Positions 23,227 to 35,725 are shown, numbered from the stretch's first letter. The stretch: DNA of 64,000 nt from Crotophaga sulcirostris (GCA_013397455.1 VYZB01000196.1:319025-383024), one strand, 5' to 3'. A program made the numbers and translations. The notes: generated by a model from the letters alone, not told the origin.

Positions 23227-24992
23227 TTTTCCTTTTGTCTCTGTTTCTCCCTTAGTTCAAGATGACTTAACACTCGTGGCACCCCAGCAGTCATGATGAC
23301 AGCTGGGATATGGGCTTGGACTATGGTACCGCTTCATTCCTGGTGTCTACATCTGGATTTGGGTGTGTGAGACCCTGCGTCCCTGCTGCCATGATCAGGG
23401 AGGTGTGGTGATCTGGGAGGAAACCCTTATGGGGTTCTGTCACAGAGTGGGTTTTGATGGAGAGGCAACGACTTTTTTTCTAATGAAAGCAAGAAGATTT
23501 TGGAGTACAGGACTTGGGCAGCTCTCGAAGTGAGAGGTCCTTGTGAGCAGTTGAAACACAAAATTTCTAGTTTGGGCAAGTTGTCTCGGCTCGCTGGAGA
23601 AGGCAGTGGAGAGACAAATGCATTTTCTGGGAAGATTTTGTCCTGCCTCTCTCCAGTGGAGCAGATGACCTTCTGGAAGTGTCTGTCTCTATCCTACTGC
23701 TATCAAGGGACCCGAGATGACTGTTCAGCCTGGACACCTGCTTCGCTAAATGCTTGTGACATCACTGGATCTTGGAAGAACAGGCATTCCTCCAGTGAAG
23801 ACAGGGATGGAGATGTACAAGACAATGGAGAACGTTTTGGGTGTTAACTCTGGAACCTACTAAGGGAGACGGTAGTCATGCAAATGGTCAGAATATGGGA
23901 TTCTGAGCAGATGTTCTTCCCCTTTCCTTTTCTACCTTATTCATATCCTGCTGTATAGTAAAACTCAAGGTGGCCAGTTGCCCTGAGAACGGCTGATGTG
24001 GTTGTAATGAGATCACAGGCAGCTTTAGGGCTTCATGTTCTTCTTTTCCTCCACTCCTCCCAGCCCCTCTTGCAGCAGAGAATTGTTTGAAATCTGTGCT
24101 GAAAAACTCCTTTCTCTTCCAGCACCCTAACCCACCTCAACAACTCCAACAGGCATGTGCACGCATGCACAAACACCACAAAAAGCTAAAATGATCTTTG
24201 TTGCTGTTGTTTTGATGCTGAACAAAAGCCCTGGTTCTTACCTCCCTCCTTGCTGTATCACCTTCAGGAGTGGGTGTCAGGAATCAATGCTACAGATGTT
24301 GACTTAGCCACGATGCTAGCAGGAGACTTTTAATATATTTCGGATACAACAACAAAGAACAGATGCCAATTCATAGGGAAGGAAGGGACATGTTTTGATC
24401 TGGGTTTTTGGAAATGAATTTTCATGCAGCCTTTATTTCCAATTTTATAGTTTTTTTTTTCTTTTCCCTGGAATGCATATTAAATGCTGATAGCCTGTTA
24501 TCCTTGACCTTTAGAGCCTGGTGAATTTGAAAATCCAATTCCCTGTGAAAAGCAATGCATACAATATGGACTTTGAAGAAAATGCCAGTAAGAGTGTTAT
24601 TTTCTTTTTTGGCCTGTGAGGGCCTACTACCAACAGAAAAGAGGCAGGAGCACAACTTGGGTGGAATACAGTCGAGAAGAAGAGAGGTTTCTCTGTCTCC
24701 TTACAGGCCGTGGGTTTGTTCACCCACTGGGAGGAAAGAGTGTTAAGCTGTTAGGAGAGCTAATTCGTTTTCCCCTTTCTCATCACTCCACTTATTGTGC
24801 TCTTTAACTCCTCCAGTGCTGCCAGATGGGCTCAGAGCACCTTGGTAGAACATATCTCCAGATGTGACACTGGGTCATGGTGGGGTTTTCTTTAAATGCT
24901 GCTTGATGATGCTGGGAACATCATGATCACCTTTTCTCTCTGATGTGCTGAAAGCATTTTGGTGACCTCCACCTGTGTCAGGGGCATCCCTT

Positions 24993-25140
24993 GGGAGCTG
25001 CTTCTACAAGTGCTTGAGATGCCTCAAGGAAGTTTTCTTCCAGCTGTGCCTGGAACATTCCTGGGGAGTTTTCTTCCAGTTGATGTGGAGATAAATTCAG
25101 GGGGCTATTCCTCCAACTGTGCTGGTGGACACCTAGCACC
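24993..25140. repeat. Degenerate tandem repeat, about 4 x 37 bp
   Basis: Units at 24993-25029, 25030-25066, 25067-25103 and 25104-25140 align on a core like AGTTTTCTTCCAGCTGTG. The second and third share AGTTTTCTTCCAG exactly; the outer two are more diverged. An old minisatellite that has decayed. Confidence 0.6.
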
Positions 25141-25652
25141 CAGCCAAGCCACTGCCAAATATTTCCCTTCTCTTGCCCTCAGTCAGTCACCACCTTCTCA
25201 AAATTCCATTTACTTGGGCAGAGACACATTGGCACTTACACAACCTACCCGTAACAGGCAAGAGCACAACTCCACCCACTCTCTAGCTTCTGGCCAGGAA
25301 TGATGGGTACCTTTTTTTTTGTTACTTTTAAAGTGTGATGGTTTCCATTATAGAAAAAAAACCCAGTGTGTATATCAAAGGCTGCTGGGTGAGGAAGGTA
25401 AGGTGGGAACTCCAGATGTTTTAAGAACAAAATAAGATAATCCACGACTAAAACGGTCATTTATGAATGACAGACCTCAGAGACCTGCTCTCTCCTGTGG
25501 GCATGAGAAAAGCGTATCAACACCAAGGAGTAAAATTTGAAGTTTCCATTCCTGAAGAATCTAAGCGTGATCCCATTACTTTTCAATTTATTGGCCCTTC
25601 ACATATAGACAGGACCTCTGCAGCCTGAAAAGAAAACCTGATTATGCTGATT

Positions 25653-25976
25653 TGGAGCACAAGCCCTGTGAGAAGCGACTGAGGGAGCTGGGGCTGTTTA
25701 GTCTGGAGAAGAGGAGGCTCAGGGGTGACCTTCTTGCTCTCTACAACTGCCTAAAAGGAGGTTGTAGTCAGGCAGGGGTTGGTCTCTTCTCTCAGGTGAC
25801 CAGTGACAGAACTAGAGGACATGGACTCAAGCTTCGTCAGGGGAGGTTTAGGTTTGATATTAGGAAAAAGTTCTTCCCTGAAAGGGTGATTGGCCATTGG
25901 AATGTGCTGCCTGGGGAGGTGGTGGAGTTGCTAATTTAAGAGTAGATTGGATGAGGCACTTAGTGCCATGGTTTAG
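25653..25976 (+). pseudogene. CR1 ORF2 C-terminal fragment, frameshifted
   Basis: The frame [20 protein letters not shown] runs open to [11 protein letters not shown] and stops at 25937-25939. Against its relatives about 11 bp are missing between GTGGAG and TTTAAGAG, which shifts the frame and creates the early stop. The original stop survives out of frame at 25974-25976. Confidence 0.8.
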
Positions 25977-26064
25977 ATGATGGGTTGGTGTTAGTGTTGG
26001 GTTATAGGTTGGACTCGATGATCTCAGAGGTCCTTTCCAACCTTGTGATACTGTGATACTGTGA
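25653..26064 (+). mobile_element. CR1 LINE, young A-type, 5'-truncated (412 bp)
   Basis: Sense copy entering at GGAGCACAAGCCCTGTGAGA and ending in GTGATACTGTGATACTGTGA. One of only four plus-strand pieces of the young layer, and one of the two that are stand-alone insertions. Confidence 0.94.
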
Positions 26065-26739
26065 TCTCTCTTTTTCTCCATGAACAGTAAAACAGGCAAT
26101 GTGACCCTCGACCATTTATTTGACCATCGGGTAACACCATGGGTCTTAAATGCTTTCATGTAGCCCCTGAGAAAGGGCTGCTGGAGGAAGTAACCCTTTG
26201 TGCAGGCACTGTATCCCAGGACCAAGGCAAACCACAAATTCTTTGGGACTGAGTTTTCTGATTTTTACGAGGAACCCAAACTTTATATGAAATCCAAGTG
26301 CTGGAAAGTCATGTGGAGTTGAACTCCCCAAAGTCATGAGCTTTCTGAATCATTTTGCTGGCAGCTAAACTCTGTCTCAACTAAGACACAACTCCTAAGT
26401 CCCTTTGTGCGTCTGAGCCTTTCTGCCGTGCCCAGGCTCAGGCAGGGAGTCTGTGGTAGAGCAGGAAAGGAATCCAGGATTGTCAAACTCCAGGAAGGGG
26501 CTGTGATTGCTGGACATCTCGCCCCTGGCTGTGCTGCCTGTGAGTGGAATAAAATGAATCTTCAAAGGACTGTGCAGATCCTTTGCCTTCTGTCATCCCC
26601 ATGGTGGCCAGCCCCTCTGTCTTTGCACACAGACAATGAAACTGCAGGGTGGTTGGCACAAACAGATAAGCTGTGCCACACTTGGCTTTTCTGATTTTTT
26701 TTCCCCTTCTTATTTTTTTCCACTTCTTTCCTTCTAATT

Positions 26740-26840
26740 TAGAGCTCGAGATTAAATTCAACTCAATTAGAAGGATTATACATCTTATAAATTTAATATT
26801 TAATATGCAAGCATAGGCTTTTATTAAAGGTGTCCTAGGA
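26740..26840. promoter_or_regulatory. Candidate conserved AT-rich block
   Basis: Within 100 bp: GAGATTAAATTC, CAATTAGAAGGATTA, TTTAATATTTAATATGCAA and TTTTATTAAAGG. These resemble homeodomain (ATTA, GGATTA) and HOX/CDX-type (TTTTATTA) sites. Density suggests a regulatory element, but base composition alone could produce it. Confidence 0.2.
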
Positions 26841-28918
26841 GGAATGGTAATGAGTTATTGCACAATAAATAGTTGGATGGAAACGAGTGTGATAAAGGAC
26901 AGGAACTTCTGGAGCAAGGGAGGGGGAAAGGGGGTGTGGATGCTTGGGAAACATCTCTGGTGGCTGCTCGGAGTGCTACTGTCATCTCTCTGCTGCTTAC
27001 ACACAGACCAATCCAAAAGCAAGAGGATTTTTCTTTGGAATAGTCAGGAAAAAAAGATTTGAGAGGATAGGGAGGATAGTGGGGAGGGAAGGACATGAGA
27101 AATATGAGAATTAAAGATCTTTGCAAAGAGAAGAAAGTCTGGTGCAGGTTCCTTGGAAAGCCCTGATCAGGAGTTGTGAACAGCTCACCCACTGCCTCCA
27201 TAACTGGTGGAGGGGACAGCATGAAGGTAGCTGGGGGTCTTTATTGTCCATCCATGCCTTTTTCTGCCCTTGGGATTAAAACCAGGGCCCAGTTGTGGTG
27301 TGCAAACTGTCAAGAAGACCTTGTTTTCATGTTGCCCCTTGGAACTGAGAGCTAAACTGGAAATCACCTCTTCAAGTGTCTGTAATGTGGGTGTCTTGTG
27401 AGCTGGCATCTATGTTCCCACCACAGACAACAGAGATCCAATTAATACCCTCAGCAGGATTTAGGGTGTGAGTCATTGGGCCACGTGTAGGTGTTTGGTT
27501 TAGGATGAGACAAGTTGCACTGCAAATTCTGTGTGCTGCACAAGCAAGGCCTACAGTGACTGTAAGAGATCAAAGGCTACATTTGTGTTGGTTAATAAAA
27601 TTGGCCAGACACTGCTTTTCAGCCCTGAGGGCAAATGGACCAGTTTGATTCACCCTTGGCCCTTTCTGCAAGAGTGCTAGCAGGTCCCTTCTTCTGTGCC
27701 AGGATACTTAAGGATGAAATAGCACAGACACAGTGGGCTGGTGCTGGCTACCATACCCAGACCCAGTCTGGGTCCTGGGACACAGAAACCACTGCCCAAA
27801 CACAGTTGCCTACACTGAAGGCATTCAGATGCATCTTTCCCCTCCTGTCAAATGATCTGTTGCAGAAGGGGATCATTTTGCCATTCTGGCAGCATCCTAG
27901 GCAAAGCTGTGTGGCTTAGGTGGCCAGTAGGTCCTTCCAGTCAGTGTTGTTGCCTGTCAACTGATGGGTGGTAAATAGTTCTGGTAGCAAATCCATAGCA
28001 TTGCTAGGAGCTGTGCATCCTGCCTGAGTGCTAAAGCAGAGCTAAACCAAGGCACGTCTGGAAAAACGGGGCTGGGAAGGTGCTGTGGTACATCAGTGGG
28101 CAACCTGAGGGAGTGTCTGGCGCCAGCATGGGAAAAGAAGATACCAGTATGCAACTGGAGTCCCAGTGTGAGGGTGTGGGGAGCATTGGGAAAAAGCTGG
28201 AAGTATGTGGCGGAGGGATGGGAGATGGGTGATGGAGGAATCCATTCTGCTGTAGATTCATGCAAACTGGTACAGAACTGGGCCCACGATTGTCCACAGG
28301 GTAACTGAGATCAGGAACCATCTGACTGGTGGTTTTGTAACTGAGAGACACTCTGGGACCAACACTTGGCCGCAGTCTGAAATGAACAGTGAGAGAAGAA
28401 GGCATCTCCTCCTGGAAGTGAAATTAACCCAAGGCTCTGGGGAGTTGGAGGATCCCATTAAGATGGTCCTGCCACACTTCACATTTGTGCTTTCGGGGGC
28501 CATCCTCTTGCTCTGCCAGGTCCTTTCCCTCCCACTCAGCCAAGATTTTCTTAACTGGTTTTACCCAGCCAGCCTTAATCATCTCCAGAACCACCTATGT
28601 GTATTTCTGCATGGGAAACTGTTCTCTGTAGTGCTTGTTCCTGAATTCAGGTCTCTTTGCCTGCCCTCAGGGTTCATCTCAACTCCCAGTCAACGCATGG
28701 GTTCTTCTTTTTTGACCGACTCCAAGGGATGCACAGGATGTAAGACAAAGCTACCACTCACAGGACTGGCAAACATGCTTTGGGGTACATACACCTTTTT
28801 GTTTCAAACCAGGGCAGGGAGACTGCCCTGGACAAGAATGGAGCTAAGGTGCCATGTAAATGCACAGTTTTAGGCCCTTCCAGTTCATGTAAGGAAGCTG
28901 GCAAATAGCCAAAGCTGG

Positions 28919-28933
28919 TTTTTTTTTTTTTTT
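28919..28933. repeat. Poly(T) run
   Basis: 15 consecutive T, not attached to a recognisable element. Confidence 0.95.
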
Positions 28934-30203
28934 GGTTGCTGTGGTCAGCAAGCAGGGCAGTTGTTATCCCTGCAGGTGGCCCTCGTGGCCCCCCACGTCT
29001 GATATTTGTAATTACAAGCAGGGATTATGCAGGAAGGAGATGGAATCAACTATGAAAAAGCCAGCAGACAGCAGGGGAGCTTAGGCACCGGGTGGTTCCT
29101 TGTGATGAAGGCGGAGATAGGACCGAGATACGTGAGCAGGCTTGGGGTGCATGTGTCAAACCTATGGGGATCTTGATAAAGGGATTAAAACTGAAGGGAG
29201 GGGGAGAGGGGAAACATCTGATTAACATTTTTGATGCATGCCTAGGGCTAACACAGTGTGCTAATGAATACTCATGTAGCAGCAAAGCTTTCTTGATGCC
29301 CTCTGCCCTGGACAGACTTAGAGTAAAACTAGACATGGATAGGGTTTAACTCCTACATTTTAAGTACAGCTAGGATGGACCCTTTCGAGGACAGGTTGGA
29401 ATTAGGAGTATATTTTCTATGGTAGGAGTGTTGCAGGACGATGAAGGAAAGCTGCCATCCTCATGTCTGTTCTCCCATGCATTGTTGTGGTGAGATAGGG
29501 AGAACATCTGGCACCCTGAGTTGGGGATTTGGTGACAGGGAATGTCCAGTTGGTTGGTCTGCTGCCTAATTCCAGGAGCCCTGCTGTTTTTGGGAAGGTG
29601 GGATGGTGGTGTCAGCAAAGAGTCCTTCTAGACACCAACACCAGCCACCACCTTCCATCCCTGGGACAAACTTCTATCTCCTTCATTCCCTCAAGGAGTG
29701 CAGTGGGGATGTCAATCCTTGCTCATACCCTAAGAGTAAGTCAAGGACAAATCCCTAGGGCAGCTGTAAGGTGTTCCTGCAAATAACCAGGAGTTCCTGA
29801 ACCACTGTAGGGTTAGCAGGGCTGGTAGGAAAAGGGACATCCAAACCTCTCCACAGATACCATCTGTGATTTATGAGGTTATTATGGTCACCTAAAAGAA
29901 TAGGACCAAGCACAAAACACAGAACAGGAAGGTACTTCCTTGTCTTCAGGCAAGAATACACTCCTTTAGGATGATGACACCTGGAGACCTACAGTCCTGG
30001 CAGGGGGTGAATTCAGCAACCTGTATGAGGAGGTCAACCCATCGTGGAGAGCTACAGTGCACAATGCCCCTTGTTGGGCTCAAATACTCCTCACAGGGCC
30101 ACTCTGCCCTACTAACAGCAGCAAATTCCCTCTTTCCTTCCTTCCCCCTGCTCCCTTGGCAGAGGAATGGGAATTCCTGCTTACTGGAAATGAAAACATT
30201 TAC

Positions 30204-30352
30204 GGCTGGACTCGATGATCTCAAAGGTCTTTTCACAGTATCACAGTATCACCAGGTTGGAAGGGACCTCTGAGATCATCAAGTCCAACCTATAAGCCAA
30301 CACTAACACCATCTCATCACCAAGCAAGCGATTCTGATTCTAAGCAATTCTA
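30204..30352 (+). mobile_element. Old CR1 3' end split by a younger CR1
   Basis: GGCTGGACTCGATGATCTCA and AAGGTCTTTT (30204-30232) are the start of a CR1 3' terminus. Its continuation CCAAGCAAGCGATTCTGATTC and TAAGCAATTCTATG appears at 30320-30352, after an 88-bp antisense CR1. Joining the two halves restores the usual order (GGTC-TTTT-CCAA-...-ATTCTATG). Confidence 0.75.
30233..30320 (-). mobile_element. CR1 stub, young B-type (88 bp), nested
   Basis: TCACAGTATCACAGTATCAC, CAGGTTGGAAGGGACCTC and ATCAAGTCCAACCTATAAGC match the copy at 56474 almost exactly up to CCATCTCATCAC, where it stops. It lies in opposite orientation inside the 3' end of the older CR1 at 30204-30352. Confidence 0.9.
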
Positions 30353-31114
30353 TGAAAACAGGCAGAAAATATGGGTGATTACTCTCTCTGATACCTCTTT
30401 TTATCAGGAGGAGAAGGAAAATTTATGGTGAAACAAAAGGAGAGAGGGGGAAGACACTGTTTGGGTCCAAACTGTGTTTGCAGTTTTCTGCTTTATCTCC
30501 TTATATGAAAGCATCCATACAAGACAACAGGAGCTGATGATTCAATAGTGCGCAGGGCTTGGAGACAATGGGGGAAGAAAAACAACAAAGCAAAGAGAGT
30601 TTTAATAACCGTTCATTGAGGCTGTAATTAAATCTTGGTTTCTGTTTGGAAAACAAAAATCTCATTTGATGCGTGCGCCCCGTCTCCCCACATCTGCACC
30701 CATGTTTCCTTGTGGGCAATTACTGAGCATGCTGTGAGTTGATTAGCAAATACAGGTGTGGCAGGTGCTCTCTCCTGTGAGGGAAAAAGGAGGAGGAGAT
30801 GAGAGAGGATGAGGAGCTTATTGCCAAGTCTGACAACAGTCCTGTGCAGGTGGGAAGCAGAAAATTGCAAACAAGTTTTGGAGACAGCCTGGTGCTCGAT
30901 AGAGTTAAAAGGGTGTAGAGAGGGCAGGAGCATGGGGTTGCCCACCCCATCTCAGTGATTGCCAGCCAGTATAATTTGCCTAGGAGGGGGGATTCAGCCC
31001 CTGTGGAAAGGTAAGAGGGTGCTGAGCATCAATATGGCAGTAAGGGCAGTCTATGTGCTTTCCACGTGGGCTGAAGAAGCTTTTCACAGCCATGGCTGAG
31101 TCTATACTGACACA
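30353..31114. other. Unique spacer with one motif-rich block
   Basis: The candidate element at 30595-30770 lies here. Otherwise nothing is recognised. Confidence 0.5.
30595..30770. promoter_or_regulatory. Candidate conserved non-coding block
   Basis: Contains GAGGCTGTAATTAAATCTTG, CATTTGATGCGTGCG, GGGCAATTACTGAGCATGCTG and GTTGATTAGCAAATACAGG, combining TAATTA, CAATTA and a POU-like TTAGCAAAT core. It is free of repeats and coding frames. Judged on texture only. Confidence 0.22.
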
Positions 31115-31310
31115 CACAGTATCACAGTATAACCAGGTTGGAAGGGACCTCTGAGATCATCAAGTCCAACCTATAACCCAACACTAACACCAACTCATCA
31201 CCTAAACCATGGCACTCAGTGCCTCAGCCAGTCTTCCCTTAAACACATCAAGGGACGGCGACTCCACCACCTCCCTGGGCAGCGCATTCCAGTGGCCAAT
31301 CACCCTTTCA
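31115..31310 (-). mobile_element. CR1, young B-type, short (196 bp)
   Basis: CACAGTATCACAGTATAACC, AGGTTGGAAGGGACCTC, then the B-type signature TTCCCTTAAACACATCAAGG (coding LDVFKG) and GCATTCCAGTGGCCAATCAC, ending at CCCTTTCA. Its 5' limit is within ~10 bp of the B-type copy at 56474. Confidence 0.92.
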
Positions 31311-32502
31311 CAGCAAAATTGGTCTGAGGATGAGGACAAGTAATTTATGTCCATATATCCCCATTTCCTCTCCTCCATCACGTGGCTTAATGGGCTCAGG
31401 CAGTGTATATGTTAGCTCCTCAGCCCTGCCAGGGCATTGTTTGTGAGGGCACTGGTGCCACTGACCAAAGCTTTGCCAAGAGCTGCACTGGTAAATGTGT
31501 CACCATCCCTGGTTCATGGGCTTTTACAGATTCAACCTCAGAGGTGGAAATTTCTGTAACGAGGTGAAGAGCACACCAGGAGCACAGCCTCCTGCTCACG
31601 TGGAAAACAGTGGGCTAACACATAGCTGTGGCCAAACAATGGGAGGCAGAAACATGCATGTGTTGTCTGGCCAACTGTCCATCTCAGAGAGGAGAATACA
31701 ATATTTCACTTGGAGCTGCTGTTTTCTAGCAGTTATCTTTCCTCTCCGTGCTCTCCCAGCCTGATGAAATTCAATGAATGACTGAGGAAAACTCTACTCC
31801 ACCCTGGGCCAGGCTTTCTGTGTGACTAAATCAACATTTCTCCCTCTCACTATCCACCTGCACGGCTCATTGCTTAGTTTTTGCCTGCTCATTAGAAAAC
31901 ACAGCAGTAACGCTGCTGTGGTCACTGCCTCAGAGCCCATCACCTCCTCCTTGCATTAGTTCTGCCTGATAATGGGCAGCAGGACCTGAGTGGATGCACT
32001 GCTCCTGGGCTCTGCAAGAGTTTACCCAGGCAGAAGGGCTGCATTCGACCTTCATTTATATTCCAGAAGCACCACACACTTAGCAGTATCTCCTGCCATC
32101 AATAAACCAATGCAAACAGAGATAAGCCAGATAAAGCTAAAGTAGGTCACTTCTGCAGCACAATGACATCCAGCTTGGTTATTCCTTACACAGCCCTAAA
32201 AGTAAACTCTCTCTCCCATCACGGCATTTCTTTTCTCTTCCTCCTTTTTTTTGCTTAAAGTTTCCAGGGAGCTGAGGCAAGGAGACCAGGCAGATATCAA
32301 AGTGTGCTCAAAGCTCTCCCATGCACCAGGTGGAGGGTATCTGGAGATTGCTGTGCATCTGTAGATGGTTGGACAGAGGGTTTGATGTCATTCACAGATT
32401 CACTAAACTCTGTGTTGCTTTTCTACCAGTTCAAGTCCTGGAAAAGTGCTTCCTGCTGTTCACTGGGGAAAGCTGGTTTTGCCCCTCTCAGGGACCCATA
32501 TT
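31311..32502. other. Unique sequence, nothing firm
   Basis: GATA-like words (AGATAAGC, AGATAAAG) occur near 32119-32137. No repeat family or coding signal is seen. Confidence 0.5.
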
Positions 32503-33015
32503 CATAGAATGGTTTGGGTTGGAAGGGACCTTAAAGCCCATCCAGGTCCAACCCCCCTGCCATGGGCAGGGACACCTCCCACTGGAACAAGTTGCTCAAA
32601 GCCCCACCCAACCTGGCCTTGAACGCTTCCAGGGATGGGACATCCATGCCTACTCTGGGAAACTTGTTCCAGAGCCTCACCACTCTCACAGGAAAAACTT
32701 TCTTCCCAATATCTCATCTATGTGTCCCCTCTTTCATCTTAAAACCATTACCCCTCATCCTGTAGTCATTGGTAAAGAGCCCCTTCCCAGGTTTCCTGGA
32801 GCCCCCTTTAAGTACTGGAAGGCTGCTCTAAGGTGTCCTCAGAGCCTTCCCTTCTCCAGGCTGAACAACCTCAACACTCTCAGCTTGTCCTTGTACGAGA
32901 GGTGCTCCAGCCCTCTGATCATGTTTATGGCCTCCTCTGGACTCACTCGAACAGATTTGTGTCTTTCCTGTGTTGAGGACTCCAGAACTGAACACAGAAC
33001 TACAGGTGAGGTCTT
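32503..33015 (-). mobile_element. Old CR1, 5'-truncated, long (513 bp)
   Basis: Begins at CATAGAATGGTTTGGGTTGG, carries CCATGGGCAGGGACACCTCC, and extends past the LRELGLF-equivalent region into CCTCCTCTGGACTCACTCGA and TGAACACAGAACTACAGGTG, which lie further upstream in ORF2 than in most copies here. Many point changes and stops make it non-coding. Confidence 0.94.
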
Positions 33016-35455
33016 ATATTCCTTGCTGTGTCTTTGGAAAAAACTTCACCACTGCAAATTCATACCTTAGTATTGGCTCATCTTCAAGCCTTGATGTTGA
33101 CTTAAAGCCACAAACTTTCTCTGGTGGTGAGGAAAGACTTCATTCCCAGTTGCCTATTGTATCATTAACTTCTTCACTGAGAAACTAAGAGCTGGTTTGT
33201 GTCCCATAAAATGTCACTCTTATATCATGAGATGGCAATGGATTTCTGTTGATGTCACCTGAGATGACGTTTGAGCTGGTAGCATGTAGGTGAAAAGCTT
33301 AGTGACCTAACCACACTCACCTGAGGCATCCAGGCACCTAGGTTATGTGTGATTTCATTATCAAAAAAATGTCAGTGCTCTTTATTGGTCAATACATAGG
33401 CTTTAAAGGCTTTTACAAATCACAGGAACCTCTGGAGATGCTTGTAAGACCTTCTAGCACTGCAAAGAAACATAAGCATTAGCTCATACTTGGATGATCT
33501 CCAGAAAGCAAGACAAGTAGGGATAATCCAGCACTCCTTTTCAGAGATTTCTGTAAATGCTCTGCTCATTAGCAAAAACGCTTGTGTGAGATAAATTTTA
33601 AAACTTCCTATTTAAGTGTTCATTGTGACAAAAAAGAGGTCCTAAAAGTGACCCTCATCCATCCAGCAAAACAGAAATGACACCATAGGAGTTATGTGTT
33701 TGGTATTCCACCGGCTTGAATGGCTGAACAGTAAATTATCTCTTCTTTGCACTACCTCCACAGTGGAAAAGAAAGTAATTGCAAAATAAAATGATAAAAT
33801 AAATGAATTTCAGAAAACAACAATCTCCTGTCAGAGATTTCCACAAGAGAAAATACAGCAGCATCCAATAAATAAGCTGTTCTGGAGTGAACAATCCACC
33901 GACCTCCAAATTCTGTTGACAAGACACGAGCCACTGGACTGAGCACCCAGATCCCAGCTACTTCCAGGCATGGGGCTGCCAGGAATCACTGCACATCTGT
34001 AGCACAGGTACCAAACTCCCCTGTAATTAATCAAAACCTAGCTGAAGAGCCTAACTTCTCCTAAAATCCTTTCTCCTGCCTCTCCCAAGCAATGGCCCCT
34101 TCAGTGCCTGAAGAACGAGGAGCAGAGATGGTTAAATCTGACTAGAAGTCCTTATCAAGGCTCTGAAACAAGTCAGCAGGTCCTGAGATGCCCCTTCTAC
34201 TCAGATGACCTTGATTTATGGTCCTTTGAAGTACCATCATCTCTGGTGCCCTTTCCTCTGAGAGACCACCCTGTGCTGCTTAAGCAGAAATCACTCTTCC
34301 TGGAACTGCTGCCTCCAGCTTCTCCCCCCCTGAATTTCTGTATTTCTCCTTCAGGGAAACTCAAAGTGTTCAGTCTTATCTCTACCAAGTCTCATCAGCC
34401 AGCTGTTGAGGTGCTAAATATTTGCAGCCTGTCCCCATCATGAATTAGACAGAGGAGTTTGTTTTCTCACCACTTTCTCAAAGGCCAGAGATGCTGTCTG
34501 TGATGCTCTGCAAGTTGGTGCCCTGTGTACTATCATATTCATCATCTTGAATTTATATTCCAGGTGCTGCCAGCAGCCTGCATACATATTGTTTGGGGGT
34601 GAGTTGGTGCTCGTGGATGGAACCTCAGGAGACAGCAGTCCTTGCTCCTTCCTCCAGAAACAGAGCGACAAGCAATTACTAAATCCTACTTTTTGTGCCT
34701 GCCAACAACAAACATCATATCCCTCGTCCAAGCTGGAAGGGTGTACTCAGGGTCCTAAAGCCTCATCTTTCCTGGTGTTATTCCTACGCATCATTTTCAT
34801 GATCCTTAGCAAAATTTCCCCTTGTTCTCTTTCCCAAAACCTGGGAAACAGCGTTTTATTCCATACTGTGTCTGCCCAGTTGAAGCTGTCACCTTGCAGC
34901 TACTACCATGCAACGACTGTCTCTGCCTGTGATAGGTCCCACTCCCCAACAGGCTGGATGCCCTCTTTGTGCAAGGGCTGTCCTTGCAGAACAGGGGATG
35001 AACTGTGAAAATGCGGCTGTCGGTGCTGCGTCAGCCCACGGAGCGAGCGTTTTCCTCTCTCCTCCAGCTGCTGCAGATCCTGCTGCGTGTGAGCTGAATG
35101 CCAAACACCCAGGGCCACAGAGCAGGTAAGAGCCTGCACAGTTTAGGAGGCAGAGCTGAGATGTCCCACAAACCCAGATACAAAGTGCTTTCCCCAGCTC
35201 CAGTTTTGAAGTCTCCGGCATGACATCCTTATACATCCCAGGAGCTGGGATGGGTGGGTGGGGAGGAAGGGTTGTTATGGATCATTTCCCTTCATCTATG
35301 TTCCAGAGGTAGAGGAGGAACAGGAAGGCTCTGGTTCTTGCCTCGGAGAGCTAACATGGGAATTTCTTCCCCATTTTCAAGCTCAAGACATGGGGACTGG
35401 CACTCCCAACAGCTGAGTACCTGCACGATGGGGTTGATCTCAGCATGGAAGAACT
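33016..35455. other. Unique sequence, nothing recognised
   Basis: Includes A/T-rich 33550-33630 and 33775-33815 and a GC-richer part at 35020-35120. The 153-codon plus-strand frame at 34547-35008 shows no domain and no codon-like bias by eye. Confidence 0.5.
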
Positions 35456-35725
35456 TTCACAGTATCACAGTATCACAAGGTTGGAAAGGACCTCTGAGAT
35501 CTTCGAGTCCAACCTATAATCCAACACTAACACCAACCCATCACCTAAACCGTGGCACTGAGTGCCTCATCCAATCTCCTCTTAAACATCTCCAGGGTTG
35601 GTGACTCCACCACCTCCCAGGGCAGTGCATTCCAGTGGCTAATTACCCTTTCAGGGAAGAACTTTTTCCTAATATCAAGCCTAAACTTTCCCTGACCAAG
35701 CTTGAGTCCATGTCCTCTAGTTCTA
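35456..35725 (-). mobile_element. CR1 LINE, young A-type, 5'-truncated (270 bp)
   Basis: Two TCACAGTA tail units, the complete 3' UTR, and the ORF2 end up to CATGTCCTCTAGTTCTA. One CpG-type change turns the usual ACCATGGC into ACCGTGGC near the terminal codons. Confidence 0.94.

Larger units (their letters stand above)
22168..25652. other. Unique sequence with a tRNA-like patch and a degenerate minisatellite
   Basis: Includes the tRNA-SINE-like head at 23171-23226 and the 37-bp repeats at 24993-25140. Frames at 22641-22937 and 23500-23847 (plus) have no domain I recognise. 24120-24180 is CA-rich. Confidence 0.5.
26065..30203. other. Long unique block
   Basis: Holds the AT-rich candidate element at 26740-26840 and a T run at 28919-28933. 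A short TGTAATTACAAGCAGGGATTA-like patch (around 29005-29025) has homeodomain-type cores. The 163-codon frame at 28382-28873 (plus) is discussed among rejected items. No CR1 is detected in over 4 kb. Confidence 0.5.

Noticed and set aside
28382..28873. 163-codon plus-strand frame with a leucine-rich start
   Set aside because: No family resemblance, no repeat of codon-like structure, and no splice or promoter context; a frame this long is plausible by chance in 64 kb of six-frame sequence.
32321..33070. 249-codon plus-strand frame
   Set aside because: It is the antisense strand of the old CR1 at 32503-33015 plus short flanks. CR1 antisense often stays open and is not coding.
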